DNA of 64,000 nucleotides, from assembly GCF_030160835.1 (NCBI RefSeq), contig NZ_BSPC01000069.1, positions 310,001 through 374,000 on the forward strand, written 5' to 3'. Position numbers and translations under genes: made by a program. The DNA is from Labrys miyagiensis. GTDB lineage: Bacteria > Pseudomonadota > Alphaproteobacteria > Rhizobiales > Labraceae. The notes beneath the pieces are model-generated. The model was not told the origin of the DNA. It did not search any database and saw only the letters and a program-made list of their open reading frames with translations. Of this stretch, positions 54,618 to 63,726 are shown piece by piece (the first letter of the stretch is position 1; each line of letters starts with the position of its first letter).

Positions 54618-54689
54618 CGGTGTGCCGGTCTTCAGACCGGCATGCCCGCGGCGATGGGTTAAGATGCCGGTCTGAAGACCGGCACACCG
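54618..54689. repeat. Family B paired palindromes
   Basis: GGTGTGCCGGTCTTCAGACC... and ...GGTCTGAAGACCGGCACACC form two hairpins that also pair with each other, giving an inverted repeat of about 70 bases after the toxin gene. The first unit of the 52600 copy is more degenerate. Confidence 0.87.
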
Positions 54690-54811
54690 GTTTCGGCGCC
54701 TCTCCCTGAAACGCGGCGCCTCAGGCTGGAAGCCTGCGATCCCAGGAAGGTGCTGGCAAACCCGCGTCTTCCACCCTATCTCTCGCCTTCTCACCCGTCT
54801 CCGGAGGAATC

Positions 54812-55678
54812 ATGCCCGAACTGCCCGAAGTCGAGACCGTGCGCCGCGGCCTGGAACCGGCGATGACGGGCGCGCGCTTCGTGGCGGTCGAGGCGAGGCG
54901 GCCGGATCTGCGCTTTCCCTTTCCCGTTGATTTCGTCAAGCGCCTCACGGGCGAGACCATCCTCTCCATGGGCCGGCGCGCAAAATATCTCCTGGGCGAC
55001 CTTTCCTCGGGCGAGGTGCTGGTGATGCATCTGGGCATGACGGGCCGTTTCCTGATCACGGCGCCGGATGGCCATGTGGACGAGCCGGGCGAGTTCGCCA
55101 ATGAGGTGAAGGAGGACGCCAGGCACGACCACGTCGTCTTCCGCCTCTCCAACGGCTTCGCCATCACCTATAACGACGTGCGCCGCTTCGGCTTCATGGA
55201 CCTGGTGCCGCGCGCCGGGCTGGAGACCTCGCGCCATTTCAAGGCGATGGGCATCGAGCCGCTCGGCAACGAGCTGAGCGGGGATGCGATCGAGCGGCTG
55301 TTCGAGGGCAAGGCGGCGCCGCTCAAGGCCGCCCTGCTCGACCAGGGCCTGATCGCGGGCCTCGGCAACATCTATGTCTGCGAGGCCCTCAACCGCGCCG
55401 GCCTGGCGCCGGAGCGGGCGGCGGGCACGCTCACCGGCAAACAGGCGGCAAGACTGGCCACCGTGATCCGCGACGTGCTGGAGGAGGCGGTCGCGGCTGG
55501 TGGATCCACCTTAAAGGATTACCGCCACACCGACGGCTCGCTCGGCTATTTCCAGCACCGCTTCCGCGTCTATGACCGTGAGGGCGAGCCCTGCACCACA
55601 CCGCGCTGCAAGGGCACCATCGAGCGCCTGGTACAAGCGGGTCGCTCGACCTATTGGTGCCGCAGCTGCCAGACATAG
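54812..55678 (+). CDS. mutM: Formamidopyrimidine-DNA glycosylase MutM (Fpg)
   Basis: A 288-residue base-excision repair glycosylase/AP lyase for oxidised purines. The N-terminal PELPEVETVRRGL provides catalytic Pro1/Glu2 after Met removal. MHLGMTGRF, the helix-two-turns-helix (GLIAGLGNIYVCEALNRAGL) and the zinc finger (CTTPRCKGTIERLVQAGRSTYWCRSCQ, four Cys) are all present. Located between ubiE and the hydratase/rpsT/dnaA group, as often in Rhizobiales. Confidence 0.97.
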   Translation: MPELPEVETVRRGLEPAMTGARFVAVEARRPDLRFPFPVDFVKRLTGETILSMGRRAKYLLGDLSSGEVLVMHLGMTGRFLITAPDGHVDEPGEFANEVKEDARHDHVVFRLSNGFAITYNDVRRFGFMDLVPRAGLETSRHFKAMGIEPLGNELSGDAIERLFEGKAAPLKAALLDQGLIAGLGNIYVCEALNRAGLAPERAAGTLTGKQAARLATVIRDVLEEAVAAGGSTLKDYRHTDGSLGYFQHRFRVYDREGEPCTTPRCKGTIERLVQAGRSTYWCRSCQT

Positions 55679-55684
55679 CGGCTG

Positions 55685-55769
55685 TCCGGGTGCACGGGCA
55701 TCCTGCCCGTTCTTGAACCGTGGCGCGTGCAGGAGAGGAAGAACGGGCAAGATGCCCGTGCACCCGGAA
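55685..55769. repeat. Family C long inverted repeat
   Basis: TCCGGGTGCACGGGCATC at the left and GATGCCCGTGCACCCGGA at the right, each continuing toward the centre as GCCCGTTCTT / AAGAACGGGC. It lies between mutM and the convergent 2'-5' ligase-like gene, an ideal bidirectional terminator position. Confidence 0.92.
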
Positions 55770-55780
55770 TAAGCCCTTCC

Positions 55781-56299
55781 TCAGACGAGCGGCACGCTGG
55801 CGCGGACCTCCCATTCGGCGATCGGGATAGTCTGCGCCGAGCGCACCACGCCGATGCGGTCGAAACGGACCCTATGGCCGGCGAGGCGCTGGTCCATTTC
55901 CCAGGACAGGCGTCGGCGCTGCGGCGTATCGGTGACGCCATAGGCCAGCGAGACATGGGGCATGAAGGCGCTGAGGGACGAAGCGGCGATGGAACCTATG
56001 GCGCGCTGTTTGAGCGCCAGGATCGGCCCCTGCGCCTCGAACAGGGCATAGAAGGCGCGGAAGAAGGGCTCGCCGGTCTTGATGCCCTCGATGCGGGCGG
56101 CGAAGGGCGCGATCCCCGCCGCGATGGCCCGAACCCGCACCGTGAGCGCCTCCACCTCGACGGGCCTGTCCTCCACCAGCGTAAGATGGGGGCTGAAGAC
56201 CTCGCTACCAAAGGCTCTGGCGAGATCCTCCACGATGGCCGAGAGCAGGGCCGCGTCCTCGGCAGCCGGCATCAGCCAGATGGAATGCATATCGGTCAT
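55781..56299 (-). CDS. 2'-5' RNA ligase / 2H phosphoesterase family protein
   Basis: A 172-residue two-histidine phosphoesterase. The two HxT/S motifs are SPHLTLVED (about residue 36) and MPHVSLAYG (about residue 112), correctly spaced for the family. The substrate may be a cyclic phosphate on RNA or a nucleotide; the biological role is unknown. The start could be 56299 or 56323. Confidence 0.82.
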   Translation of the reverse strand: MTDMHSIWLMPAAEDAALLSAIVEDLARAFGSEVFSPHLTLVEDRPVEVEALTVRVRAIAAGIAPFAARIEGIKTGEPFFRAFYALFEAQGPILALKQRAIGSIAASSLSAFMPHVSLAYGVTDTPQRRRLSWEMDQRLAGHRVRFDRIGVVRSAQTIPIAEWEVRASVPLV

Positions 56300-56384
56300 C
56301 GAAAGGTCTAACGCTCCCGGCAAGGCGGTTTCCTCAGCGCCCGACTTCCACTACACCAGCTTGCATATCGATTTGGAGCTGACA

Positions 56385-57167
56385 ATGCCGGGCGAGAGCC
56401 TCGAGACTTTGCTGGTGGAGCGCCGCGGACGCGTCGGCCTGATCACCCTGAACCGACCCAAGGCGCTCAACGCCCTCAATGCTACGCTCGCCACCGAGCT
56501 TACCGGCGTGCTGGCGGAATTCGATGCCGACGAGGCCATCGGCTGCAGCGTGATCACCGGTTCGGAGAAGGCGTTTGCGGCCGGCGCCGACGTCAAGGAA
56601 ATGGCCGGCAAGGCCTATCCGCAGGCCCTGCTGGAAGACTTCATCGCCGTGTGGGACGGCTTCGCCCGCCTGCGCAAGCCGGTGATCGCGGCGGTGTCCG
56701 GCTTTGCACTCGGCGGGGGCTGCGAGCTCGCCATGCTCTGCGATCTCATCATTGCGAGCGACAGCGCCAAATTCGGCCAGCCCGAGATCCGCCTCGGCGT
56801 CGTTCCCGGCATCGGCGGCACGCAGCGCCTGGTGCGTGCCATCGGCAAGGCCAAGGCGATGGAAATGGTGCTGACGGGCCGCATGATGGAGGCCGCCGAG
56901 GCCGAGCAGGCCGGTCTCGTCGCCCGCGTGGTGCCGGCGGCCGATCTACTGGCGGAAGCGTTGAAGACGGCCGAGACCATCGCCGCCATGCCCCTGCCCG
57001 CCGTGATCGCCGCCAAGGACTGCGTCGACCGCGCCTATGAGCTGACCCTCGCCGAGGGCGTGCGCTATGAGCGCCGCGCCTTCTACGCGCTTTTTGCCAG
57101 CGAGGACCAGAAGGAGGGCATGGCTGCCTTCATCGAGAAACGCCCGCCGGTGTTCAAGCACCGGTGA
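56385..57167 (+). CDS. Enoyl-CoA hydratase
   Basis: A 260-residue crotonase-fold hydratase. The oxyanion-hole strands are [12 protein letters not shown] and [16 protein letters not shown]; the catalytic Glu pair lies in [21 protein letters not shown] with both Glu/Gly positions conserved. The C-terminal [21 protein letters not shown] is typical of short-chain enoyl-CoA hydratase (FadB1x/PaaF-like). The start at 56385 is the first that fits; the frame runs upstream over the divergent gene. Confidence 0.93.
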   Translation: MPGESLETLLVERRGRVGLITLNRPKALNALNATLATELTGVLAEFDADEAIGCSVITGSEKAFAAGADVKEMAGKAYPQALLEDFIAVWDGFARLRKPVIAAVSGFALGGGCELAMLCDLIIASDSAKFGQPEIRLGVVPGIGGTQRLVRAIGKAKAMEMVLTGRMMEAAEAEQAGLVARVVPAADLLAEALKTAETIAAMPLPAVIAAKDCVDRAYELTLAEGVRYERRAFYALFASEDQKEGMAAFIEKRPPVFKHR

Positions 57168-57241
57168 GGCCTGACATCGTGGCATGGCCGGCCGTTTGGC
57201 TGGGCCAGGCCGCGATTTCGCGGATTCATTGCAGTCCGTCG

Positions 57242-57270
57242 TTGACGTCCGGCTGCTCGCCATGTAAAGA
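57242..57270 (+). promoter_or_regulatory. Candidate promoter of rpsT
   Basis: TTGACG (57242-57247), a 17-base spacer and TAAAGA (57265-57270) precede a leader of about 110 bases before rpsT. A GANTC site lies just upstream. The leader length leaves room for S20 autoregulation, for which I see no specific structure. Confidence 0.45.
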
Positions 57271-57383
57271 GCCGCCTCCAATGTCGGGTGCTCAGCGCCC
57301 GCTTTAATCATTTTCAGGCAACGCACGGCCTCGCGACGATTTTTCGATCGCTGCGAACGCGGCCGGCTCAACAGGCAGGGACC

Positions 57384-57650
57384 ATGGCCAATACGAAGTC
57401 GGCCAAGAAGGCTACGCGCAAGATCGAAGTGCGCACCGCAGTGAACAAGGCGCGCCGTTCGCGTGTGCGCACCTTCATCCGCAATGTCGAGGAGGCGATT
57501 GCTTCCGGCGACCAGGTCAAGGCCGCCGCTGCGCTCAAGAGCGCCGAGCCGGAAATCATGCGCGCTGCCCAGAAGGGTGTCGTGGCCGGCAACACCGCCT
57601 CGCGCAAGGTCTCGCGTCTTGCGCAGGCCGTCAGGAAGCTCAGCGCCTGA
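57384..57650 (+). CDS. rpsT: 30S ribosomal protein S20
   Basis: An 88-residue basic protein. [38 protein letters not shown] and [21 protein letters not shown] are the S20 patterns; it binds 16S rRNA early in 30S assembly. The ATG at 57384 gives the expected length. A strong terminator follows about 70 bases after the stop. Its place before dnaA is conserved in many alphaproteobacteria. Confidence 0.97.
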   Translation: MANTKSAKKATRKIEVRTAVNKARRSRVRTFIRNVEEAIASGDQVKAAAALKSAEPEIMRAAQKGVVAGNTASRKVSRLAQAVRKLSA

Positions 57651-57718
57651 GCCATTTTTTGGACACTGAAAGGGCCGCCTCGCTCAAGGCTTTTTATTTG
57701 TGTTCCGTTAGGTCAGAA

Positions 57719-57745
57719 AACCCGGCTGTCGCAGCCGGGTTTTTT
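57719..57745 (+). terminator. Rho-independent terminator after rpsT
   Basis: AACCCGGCTG-TCG-CAGCCGGGTT followed by TTTTTC. The stem is 10 bp with a three-base loop. Confidence 0.93.
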
Positions 57746-58127
57746 CTTTCGGAGCGAGTGTGACCGGAATGCCACGATCTGCGGCTTACCCCTTGCGAAC
57801 GAGGGCGGGGCCCGCGCCGACATTGTCGCCGCGCTCCCGGCTAAGTATTTGTCGGACCTACCAACCCTGTTTCAAAACCGTCTTTTGGCGACCCGAAACC
57901 GCGCCCCGGAATGACTTCTTCGCGAAAAGAGCGATCGAGCGACTCTACCTATGATTGTCATGGCGACGTAATAATTCCGACGTACTAAGGTATAAAAATA
58001 CCTCCGTATACAGCGAGGGTAATCTTTGCCCTTGACTCACCCTTTGGCCTAGGGGGGCATCCCTCTTCACAGGCCGGACAAAATTTCCTGATAGATATCA
58101 TGGCTTTATGGGATAAGAGAAAAGTGC

Positions 58128-58155
58128 CCCGGGGAGCGCCCGGGCGCGCCCCGGG
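58128..58155. repeat. Nested GC-rich palindrome
   Basis: CCCGGGG (58128-58134) and CCCCGGG (58149-58155) enclose GCGCCCGGGCGC (58136-58147), itself a perfect palindrome. It lies in the middle of an otherwise AT-richer stretch of the GANTC-rich gap. Confidence 0.8.
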
Positions 58156-58544
58156 CAAATTACGAAGCCCCGCAATCTTTACGCATCCGAAACGAATATT
58201 TTTGAGTCATTTTGCCGCCTCCATGATTCCGTCGACTCCTCAACACCTTGCGGCTTCGCGGCCCCAGGCCGCCACTGTCCGAATCGGGAACAAGGAGGCC
58301 GCGTTAACGAATCATAGAGATTTGCCTGTTGCGCCCGCTGGTCCGGGTTCGGTATGTTTTTTCTCGGAACGGGTCATTGTGTAGGTTCCCTCCCGATACT
58401 GCGAGCGGACGGACGTCCATTCAGGGCATTGGGGGCGCGTGTGCCAAGTGATCGCGTGTTGTGTAGAAGACAGTAAGGTAATGTTGGAAACATTCCGTAT
58501 TGAACTTCTATACAGTTAACCCAGCGGCGTACTTTGTATGTCCC

Positions 58545-58564
58545 ATGCCGGATCTTTCCGGCAT
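58545..58564 (+). promoter_or_regulatory. Leader hairpin before the rhodanese gene
   Basis: ATGCCGG-ATCTTT-CCGGCAT, 7-bp perfect stem, followed 8 bases later by AAGTTTTTT. It resembles a terminator or attenuator in the leader of the rhodanese-dnaA unit. Confidence 0.5.
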
Positions 58565-58615
58565 GCTTTGAAGTTTTTTACGAACGAAGTCTGCAAAAGA
58601 CGGAATTGGGGTGTC

Positions 58616-59062
58616 ATGTCGTCGGGGTGGTTGAATGACTATGCGGGAGACGTCACCGCCAGGGAAGCCTATGATCTTCTCGGCCAGCAGCCCAAAGCTC
58701 AGCTTGTTGACGTCCGCACCCGGGCCGAGTGGTCATTTGTTGGCGTTCCCGACCTGTCGGCGCTCGGCAAGGAGACGATCCTGGCCGAGTGGCAGCGTTA
58801 CCCGAGCATGGACGTCGCCGCCGATTTCGTTGACCAGCTTGAACGTGAACTCCAGCGCCGTTCGGTGGGACAGGAGGATCCGATCCTGTTCCTGTGCCGA
58901 TCCGGCGCGCGCTCCCTTGCCGCCGCGCAGGCCATGCTGGCCGCCGGATGGAAGGGCAGCCGCAATGTAGCGGCCGGCTTTGAAGGCCCTGTTAATGCGG
59001 AGCGTCACCGCGGCACGATAGATGGCTGGAAAGCCTCTGAGTTGCCCTGGATACAGTCCTGA
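58616..59062 (+). CDS. Rhodanese-domain protein upstream of dnaA
   Basis: A 148-residue single rhodanese domain. AQLVDVRTRAEWSFVGVPD is the first conserved block; LFLCRSGARSLAAAQAML carries the active-site Cys and its CRSGxRS loop; GFEGPVN closes the fold. It could transfer sulfur or bind a partner. It is the gene immediately before dnaA (70-base gap) on the same strand. The ATG at 58616 is preferred to the open frame from 58538. Confidence 0.88.
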   Translation: MSSGWLNDYAGDVTAREAYDLLGQQPKAQLVDVRTRAEWSFVGVPDLSALGKETILAEWQRYPSMDVAADFVDQLERELQRRSVGQEDPILFLCRSGARSLAAAQAMLAAGWKGSRNVAAGFEGPVNAERHRGTIDGWKASELPWIQS

Positions 59063-59131
59063 ACAGAAATTCGTGGCTCGGTCGGCCGCCGGTGCAAGCC
59101 GGACGACGCCGGAGCTTTATCTTGAACTCTT

Positions 59132-60664
59132 ATGCCAGACGATAGCCCCATGAACTCGAGCGAACGCCTGACACTTTCCGCCGCGGCCCAGAACAGCAAG
59201 AATCTCGCTGTCGCCGATCTTTCCACCTCCCTCGGCGATGCCGCGATCACGCCGGCCGCAGCCTGGGACCGTGTCAAGCGCCGTCTGCGCGCCGAATATG
59301 GCGAGGACGTCTTTTCCAGTTGGTTCGCCCGGCTCGAACTCGATGCCGTCGCCGACGACACCGTGAGCCTGTCCGTGCCCACGCGCTTCCTGCGCAGCTG
59401 GATCCAGGCCCACTACATCGACAAGATCCTGGGCCTGCTCTCGGCCGAATTGCCCGGCACAGCGCACATCACCCTCAATGTCCGCACCGCCGCGGCCCGT
59501 CCGCCCATCGTCATCAGGGAGACGGCGCCCTGCGCCAAGAATCCCGCCGAGGTCGTGGCCGCCAAGCCTGCCATGGCGCCGTTCCTGCGTGCCTTGGAGG
59601 CGCCTGTGCGCGAGGATGACCTGGCTGGCTCTCCGCTCGACCGCCGCATGTCCTTCGAGGCCTATTATGTCGGCAGGTCCAACGCGCTCGCCCACGCGGC
59701 GGCGCTGCAGGTCGCCAAATCCGCGCCGAGCGAGCCGCTGCCCTACAACCCGCTGTTCATCCACGCCTCGGTGGGGCTGGGCAAGTCTCATTTGATTCAG
59801 GCCATCGCCCACCAGGCCGAGACACAGGGCAAGCGCGCGCTCTATCTCACCGCCGAGCGCTTCATGTATGGCTTCGTCGCCGCCCTCAAGGCGCAGACGG
59901 CGATCCAGTTCAAGGAGAAACTGCGCGCCATCGACATCCTGGTCATCGATGACCTGCAGTTCCTGGCCGGCAAGTCGATCCAGCAGGAGTTCTGCCACAC
60001 GCTCAACGCCCTCATCGATGGCGGCAAGCAGGTGGTGGTGGCGGCGGATCGTCCGCCGGCCGACCTCGAGACCCTCGACGAGCGCGTGCGCTCGCGCCTT
60101 TCCGGCGGCCTGGTGGTGGAGATCGGCGCCCTCGACGAGGAACTGCGTGTAAAAATCCTCAAATCCCGTATCGAAGCGGCGCGCTCGCACCACGCCAATT
60201 TCGACGTGCCCGACACGGTCGTCGCCTATGTCGCCCATCAGGTCTCGACCAATGGCCGTGACCTCGACGGCGCCGTCAACCGCCTGCTTGCCCATTCCGC
60301 CCTCTCCGGCTCCGGCATGTCGCTCGAGACGGCGGAGGCCGCCATCCGCGACCTCGTCAAGAACCGCGAACCGCGCCGGGTCAAGATCGAGGACATCCAG
60401 CGCATCGTCGCCAAGCACTACAATGTCAGCAGGGCGGATATCCTCTCCTTGCGCCGCACCGCCACGGTGGTGAAGCCGCGGCAGGTGGCGATGTATCTCG
60501 CCAAGTCCCTGACGCCGCGCTCCCTGCCGGAGATTGGCCGCCGCTTCGGTGGGCGGGACCACACCACCGTGCTCCACGCCGTGCGCAAGATCGAAGGCCT
60601 GGTGGGCAGGGATTCTGGCCTGGCGGAAGAGGTCGACCTGCTGCGGCGCCTGCTGTCGGAGTAA
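59132..60664 (+). CDS. dnaA: Chromosomal replication initiator DnaA
   Basis: A 510-residue initiator. Domain I is at residues 40-110 ([21 protein letters not shown]). The AAA+ domain has Walker [14 protein letters not shown] (with Ser where Thr is usual) and Walker [14 protein letters not shown]. Sensor II is LSGGLVVEI-like, and domain IV has [20 protein letters not shown] with the DNA-binding signature [15 protein letters not shown]. An ATG at 59150 is an alternative start. The neighbourhood marks the dnaA region of the chromosome. Confidence 0.97.
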   Translation: MPDDSPMNSSERLTLSAAAQNSKNLAVADLSTSLGDAAITPAAAWDRVKRRLRAEYGEDVFSSWFARLELDAVADDTVSLSVPTRFLRSWIQAHYIDKILGLLSAELPGTAHITLNVRTAAARPPIVIRETAPCAKNPAEVVAAKPAMAPFLRALEAPVREDDLAGSPLDRRMSFEAYYVGRSNALAHAAALQVAKSAPSEPLPYNPLFIHASVGLGKSHLIQAIAHQAETQGKRALYLTAERFMYGFVAALKAQTAIQFKEKLRAIDILVIDDLQFLAGKSIQQEFCHTLNALIDGGKQVVVAADRPPADLETLDERVRSRLSGGLVVEIGALDEELRVKILKSRIEAARSHHANFDVPDTVVAYVAHQVSTNGRDLDGAVNRLLAHSALSGSGMSLETAEAAIRDLVKNREPRRVKIEDIQRIVAKHYNVSRADILSLRRTATVVKPRQVAMYLAKSLTPRSLPEIGRRFGGRDHTTVLHAVRKIEGLVGRDSGLAEEVDLLRRLLSE

Positions 60665-60683
60665 GGATCGGTCGCTTCGCTAA

Positions 60684-60705
60684 GCGCTAACCTGATAGGT
60701 AGCGC
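60684..60705. promoter_or_regulatory. Inverted repeat between dnaA and xylulokinase
   Basis: GCGCTA-N10-TAGCGC, with further pairing inside (ACCT / AGGT). There is no T tract after it, so an operator for the xylulokinase gene is as likely as a dnaA terminator. Confidence 0.45.
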
Positions 60706-60807
60706 AGCCTCTCGGAATGCCTGTCCAGCACTCGCTTCAAGCAGGCTGATGACAAACCGGCCCTCGCCGTGCTCTTAAGGGCGCACCCCTCAGCGTGAGT
60801 GCGCCTG

Positions 60808-62262
60808 ATGCCTTTTCTCGGCCTCGATATCGGAACCTCGGCAGTCAAGGCCGTCATCGTCGACCAGGGCGAGGCCGTGCTGGCCGACGGCGAGGAGAGC
60901 CTCGCGACATCCCGGCCGGGCCCTGGCCTGTCGGAACAGAACTCGCGGGACTGGCTTGCCGCGGTCGAAAAGATCCTCGCCCGCTGGCACGCGGACGAGG
61001 CGGGGATCCTCGCTTCCGTCGAGGGCATCGGCTTGTCCGGCCAGATGCATGGCTCCGTTTGCCTCGACGAGGCCGATCAGCCTTTGCTGCCCGTCATCCT
61101 CTGGAACGACAGCCGCGCCGTCGCGGAGGCGGCCGAGCTCAACCGCGACCATCCCGAGCTTGCCTGGCAGCTCGGCGTGCCGGCCGCGCCCGGCTTCACC
61201 GCGCCGAAGCTGCTCTGGCTCTCGCGCCACCGGCCCGAGTTGATGGCGCGCCTGCGGCGCGTGCTGCTGCCCAAGGATTTCGTGCGCCTGTGGCTGACGG
61301 GCGAACATGTCAGCGAGATGTCCGACGGCGCCGGGAGCTGGTGGCTGGACGAAGCCAGGCGCGACTGGTCCGACAAGGCGCTGGCCGCCACCGGCGTCGA
61401 GCGCCGCCAGATGGCGCGGTTGGTCGAGGGCACCGAGATCTCAGGCCGCCTGCGTCCCGATATTGCCGGGCGCTTCGGCCTCAAGCCCGGCATTCCCGTC
61501 GCCGGCGGGGCGGGCGATGCCATGGCGGGCGCTATCGGCATCGGCGCCATCGATGACGGCGCCTTCATCTCGCTGGGCACCTCCGGCCAGTTCTTCGTGC
61601 CCGGCACCGCCTACCGCCCGTTGCCGGACAAGTTCCTGCATGCCTTCTGCCATGCCGTGCCCGGGCGCTGGATCCAGATGGCGGCCCTGCTCAACGGTGC
61701 CTCCTGCCTGGCCTGGGCCGCCGGGCTGGTCGGCGAGCCGATCGAAAAGCTTCTCGCCGAGGTCGCCGCGCAGCCCGCCGGACCGGGCCCGGTGATGTTC
61801 CTGCCCTATCTTGCCGGCGAGCGCACGCCGCACAACGACGCGCTCGCCACCGGCGTGTTCTCCGGCATGACGGGCGGCACCGGCAAGGCCGATCTCATCC
61901 GCGCCGTGCTCGAGGGTGTCGCCTACTCCTTCGCCGATGCCGCCGCCTGCCTGGAGGAGGCCGGCACGACGCTCGGCGAGGCTGCGGTGATCGGTGGCGG
62001 CGCCCGCAGCGCCCTCTGGGTGCAGATCCTCGCCGATGTGCTGGGCATGCCGCTCAAGCGCTATCGCGGCGGCGAGAAAGGCCCGGCCTTCGGCGCCGCC
62101 CGCCTCGCCCGCGCGGCGGTGACGGGTGAGGACATCGCCGCCATCGCCACCAAGCCGCCGGTGCTCGACGTGGCCGAGCCGCGGACAGAATTGACGCAGG
62201 CTTATGCGGAGAAGGTGGCGGCATTCCGGCGGCTGTACCAAGCGACGAAAGTGGCGCGGTAG
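60808..62262 (+). CDS. xylB: Xylulokinase (FGGY family)
   Basis: A 484-residue FGGY-type sugar kinase phosphorylating xylulose. FLGLDIGTSAVKAVIVD is the first phosphate motif. GIGLSGQMHGSVCLDE is the xylulokinase-type substrate loop. The second domain has ISLGTSGQFFV and IGGGARSALWVQILADVLGMPL, the ATP/adenosine motifs. I chose the ATG at 60808 over the GTG at 60799. With the LacI gene and CUT1 transporter that follow it suggests a xylose or polyol utilisation locus. Confidence 0.92.
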   Translation: MPFLGLDIGTSAVKAVIVDQGEAVLADGEESLATSRPGPGLSEQNSRDWLAAVEKILARWHADEAGILASVEGIGLSGQMHGSVCLDEADQPLLPVILWNDSRAVAEAAELNRDHPELAWQLGVPAAPGFTAPKLLWLSRHRPELMARLRRVLLPKDFVRLWLTGEHVSEMSDGAGSWWLDEARRDWSDKALAATGVERRQMARLVEGTEISGRLRPDIAGRFGLKPGIPVAGGAGDAMAGAIGIGAIDDGAFISLGTSGQFFVPGTAYRPLPDKFLHAFCHAVPGRWIQMAALLNGASCLAWAAGLVGEPIEKLLAEVAAQPAGPGPVMFLPYLAGERTPHNDALATGVFSGMTGGTGKADLIRAVLEGVAYSFADAAACLEEAGTTLGEAAVIGGGARSALWVQILADVLGMPLKRYRGGEKGPAFGAARLARAAVTGEDIAAIATKPPVLDVAEPRTELTQAYAEKVAAFRRLYQATKVAR

Positions 62263-62284
62263 GACGCAGGACAGAACCGACAAG

Positions 62285-62480
62285 AGCGCGGAAAGCCTCC
62301 CCCACGAAGCTGGGGGAGGTGTCGCGGCGAAGCCGTGACGGAGGGGGTGTGGGCGGAGTGAGACGCAGGAAACGGACTCTAGAAAGGCGCTTCCCGTGCC
62401 TTCTCTTGACCACACCCCCTCCGACCTCGCTACGCTCGGCCACCTCCCCCAGCTTCGTGGGGGAGGCTTCCCGCGCTTTT
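62285..62480. repeat. Family A palindromic repeat, full two-arm copy
   Basis: Complete copy between the convergent xylulokinase and LacI genes, with both terminal hairpins. Its left inner arm carries TCGCGGCGAAGCCGTGA in place of the TTGCGAAGCAATGA of other copies, so arms diversify in the region between hairpin and GGGGGTGTGG. Confidence 0.92.
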
Positions 62481-62495
62481 TCCGGCTCCGTTTTC

Positions 62496-63530
62496 CTATG
62501 TCCTCGCTCCCCCGCTCGACTCCCGGATCACCAGTTCCGTCGCCACCACCAGCTTCGGCCGTTCCACCGGCTCGCGGTTGATCATCTTGATCAGCATTTC
62601 CGCCGCCTTCTCGCCCTGCTCGATGCCGGGATTGCGGATGGTGGTGAGTGAGGGCCGCATATAGGCGGCGATGGGCAGGTCGTCGAAGCCGATCACTGCG
62701 ATATCCCCTGGCACCGCCAGCCCCCGTGCATTGATGGCCGCGATCACGCCGAGCGCCACCGTGTCGTTGCCGGCCAGCACCGCGGTGGGGGCCGGATCGG
62801 CCCGTTCCAGCAGCGCCGCCATGGCCGCATGGCCGCTCTCGGCGCTGTAATGGGCAAAGCCGACCAGGGCCGGATCCGGCGTGATGCCGCGATCGGCCAG
62901 GCTGCGCTGATAGGCGGCGAGGCGGACATCGGTCGCGATATAGCCGACGTCCGAAAAGCCGATATGGGCGATGCGCCGGTGGCCGAGGTCGACGAGATGG
63001 TCCACCGCCTTGCGAATGGCGCGGCGCGTGGAGAAATTCACCGAATGCTCGCCGGGATGGCCGACCGAACCCAGAATTACCAGCGGATAGGCGTCGTCGA
63101 TGAGCGCGTGCAGCGCCGGATCATGGGTGGCCGGGTTGAGCACGATCAGCCCGTCGATGCGATGGCTGCGGACGAGGTCGACATAGGCATTGGGCGCGCG
63201 ATTGGGCTCGACGACCTCGAGCAGCACGCCATAGCCGTGGCGCTGGTTGACACGCGTGATGCCGGTGAGAAGCTGCGGCACGAAGCCGTCGACATGGAGC
63301 GAGGCCGGCTCGGTGACGACGAGGCCGATCGTCTCGGTATCGCCACGCACCAGCATGCGGGCCGCCGAATTGGGCCGATAGCCGAGCGCCGCCGCCGCCA
63401 GCAGCACGCGCTCGCGCGTCTCCTGGCTGATCGAAACGCCGGGAGAGCGATTGAGCACCATCGACACGGTGGCGCGCGAGACACCCGCACGCTCGGCGAC
63501 GTCATGGCTGGTCACCTTGGGCCGATCCAT
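62496..63530 (-). CDS. LacI-family transcriptional regulator
   Basis: A 344-residue LacI regulator. The HTH is TSHDVAERAGVSRATVSMVLN (residues 7-27) with the hinge helix RPNSAARMLVRG. The sensor domain shows LGHRRIAHIGFSDVG, VLAGNDTVALGVIAAI and VPGDIAVIGFDDLPIAAYMRP. It is divergent from the CUT1 permease at 63797, and two matching palindromes lie between them. Confidence 0.94.
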   Translation of the reverse strand: MDRPKVTSHDVAERAGVSRATVSMVLNRSPGVSISQETRERVLLAAAALGYRPNSAARMLVRGDTETIGLVVTEPASLHVDGFVPQLLTGITRVNQRHGYGVLLEVVEPNRAPNAYVDLVRSHRIDGLIVLNPATHDPALHALIDDAYPLVILGSVGHPGEHSVNFSTRRAIRKAVDHLVDLGHRRIAHIGFSDVGYIATDVRLAAYQRSLADRGITPDPALVGFAHYSAESGHAAMAALLERADPAPTAVLAGNDTVALGVIAAINARGLAVPGDIAVIGFDDLPIAAYMRPSLTTIRNPGIEQGEKAAEMLIKMINREPVERPKLVVATELVIRESSGGART

Positions 63531-63564
63531 CCACCCCTCCCCGTCCTCTCCTCGAGCAGAGCCC

Positions 63565-63660
63565 GCTTAAGCGTAAACGCTGCTTTACTCTCACTTTTTG
63601 TTTCGACGCGTCTCTGCGATTCTTGCCGATTTCGTCAAATCGCAAAACGCTTTGGCTTGA
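63565..63660. repeat. Family F palindromic repeat
   Basis: The string GACGCGTCTCTGCGATTCTT (63605 onward) is the near-exact complement of part of the copy at 33397. It ends AAATCGCAAAACGCTTTGGC, pairing with AAGCGTAAACGC at the start. Confidence 0.7.
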
Positions 63661-63726
63661 GCCGACGGCCTATTGTCAAGCGGCCCCGCTGGAAACCTGC
63701 CTTGACAACCGACATTAGTCATACTA

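Larger units (their letters stand above)
57746..58615. promoter_or_regulatory. 0.87 kb regulatory gap before rhodanese-dnaA, rich in GANTC sites
   Basis: No gene is supported. Seven GANTC sites, the target of the cell-cycle methylase CcrM, occur at 57941, 58034, 58204, 58225, 58234, 58281 and 58309, five of them within 110 bases. The gap also holds a GC-rich nested palindrome (58128-58155), the palindrome AATGTT-GGA-AACATT (58480-58494), two GTTAAC, and an AT-richer stretch before the rhodanese gene. I did not find a clear DnaA-box array, so it is either the dnaA control region or an atypical origin. Confidence 0.6.

Noticed and set aside
57746-58615. A classical oriC with a DnaA-box array
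   Set aside because: The best 9-mer, TGTGTAGAA (58460-58468), differs from the box complement at two positions and is isolated. I report the gap as a regulatory region and leave the origin open.
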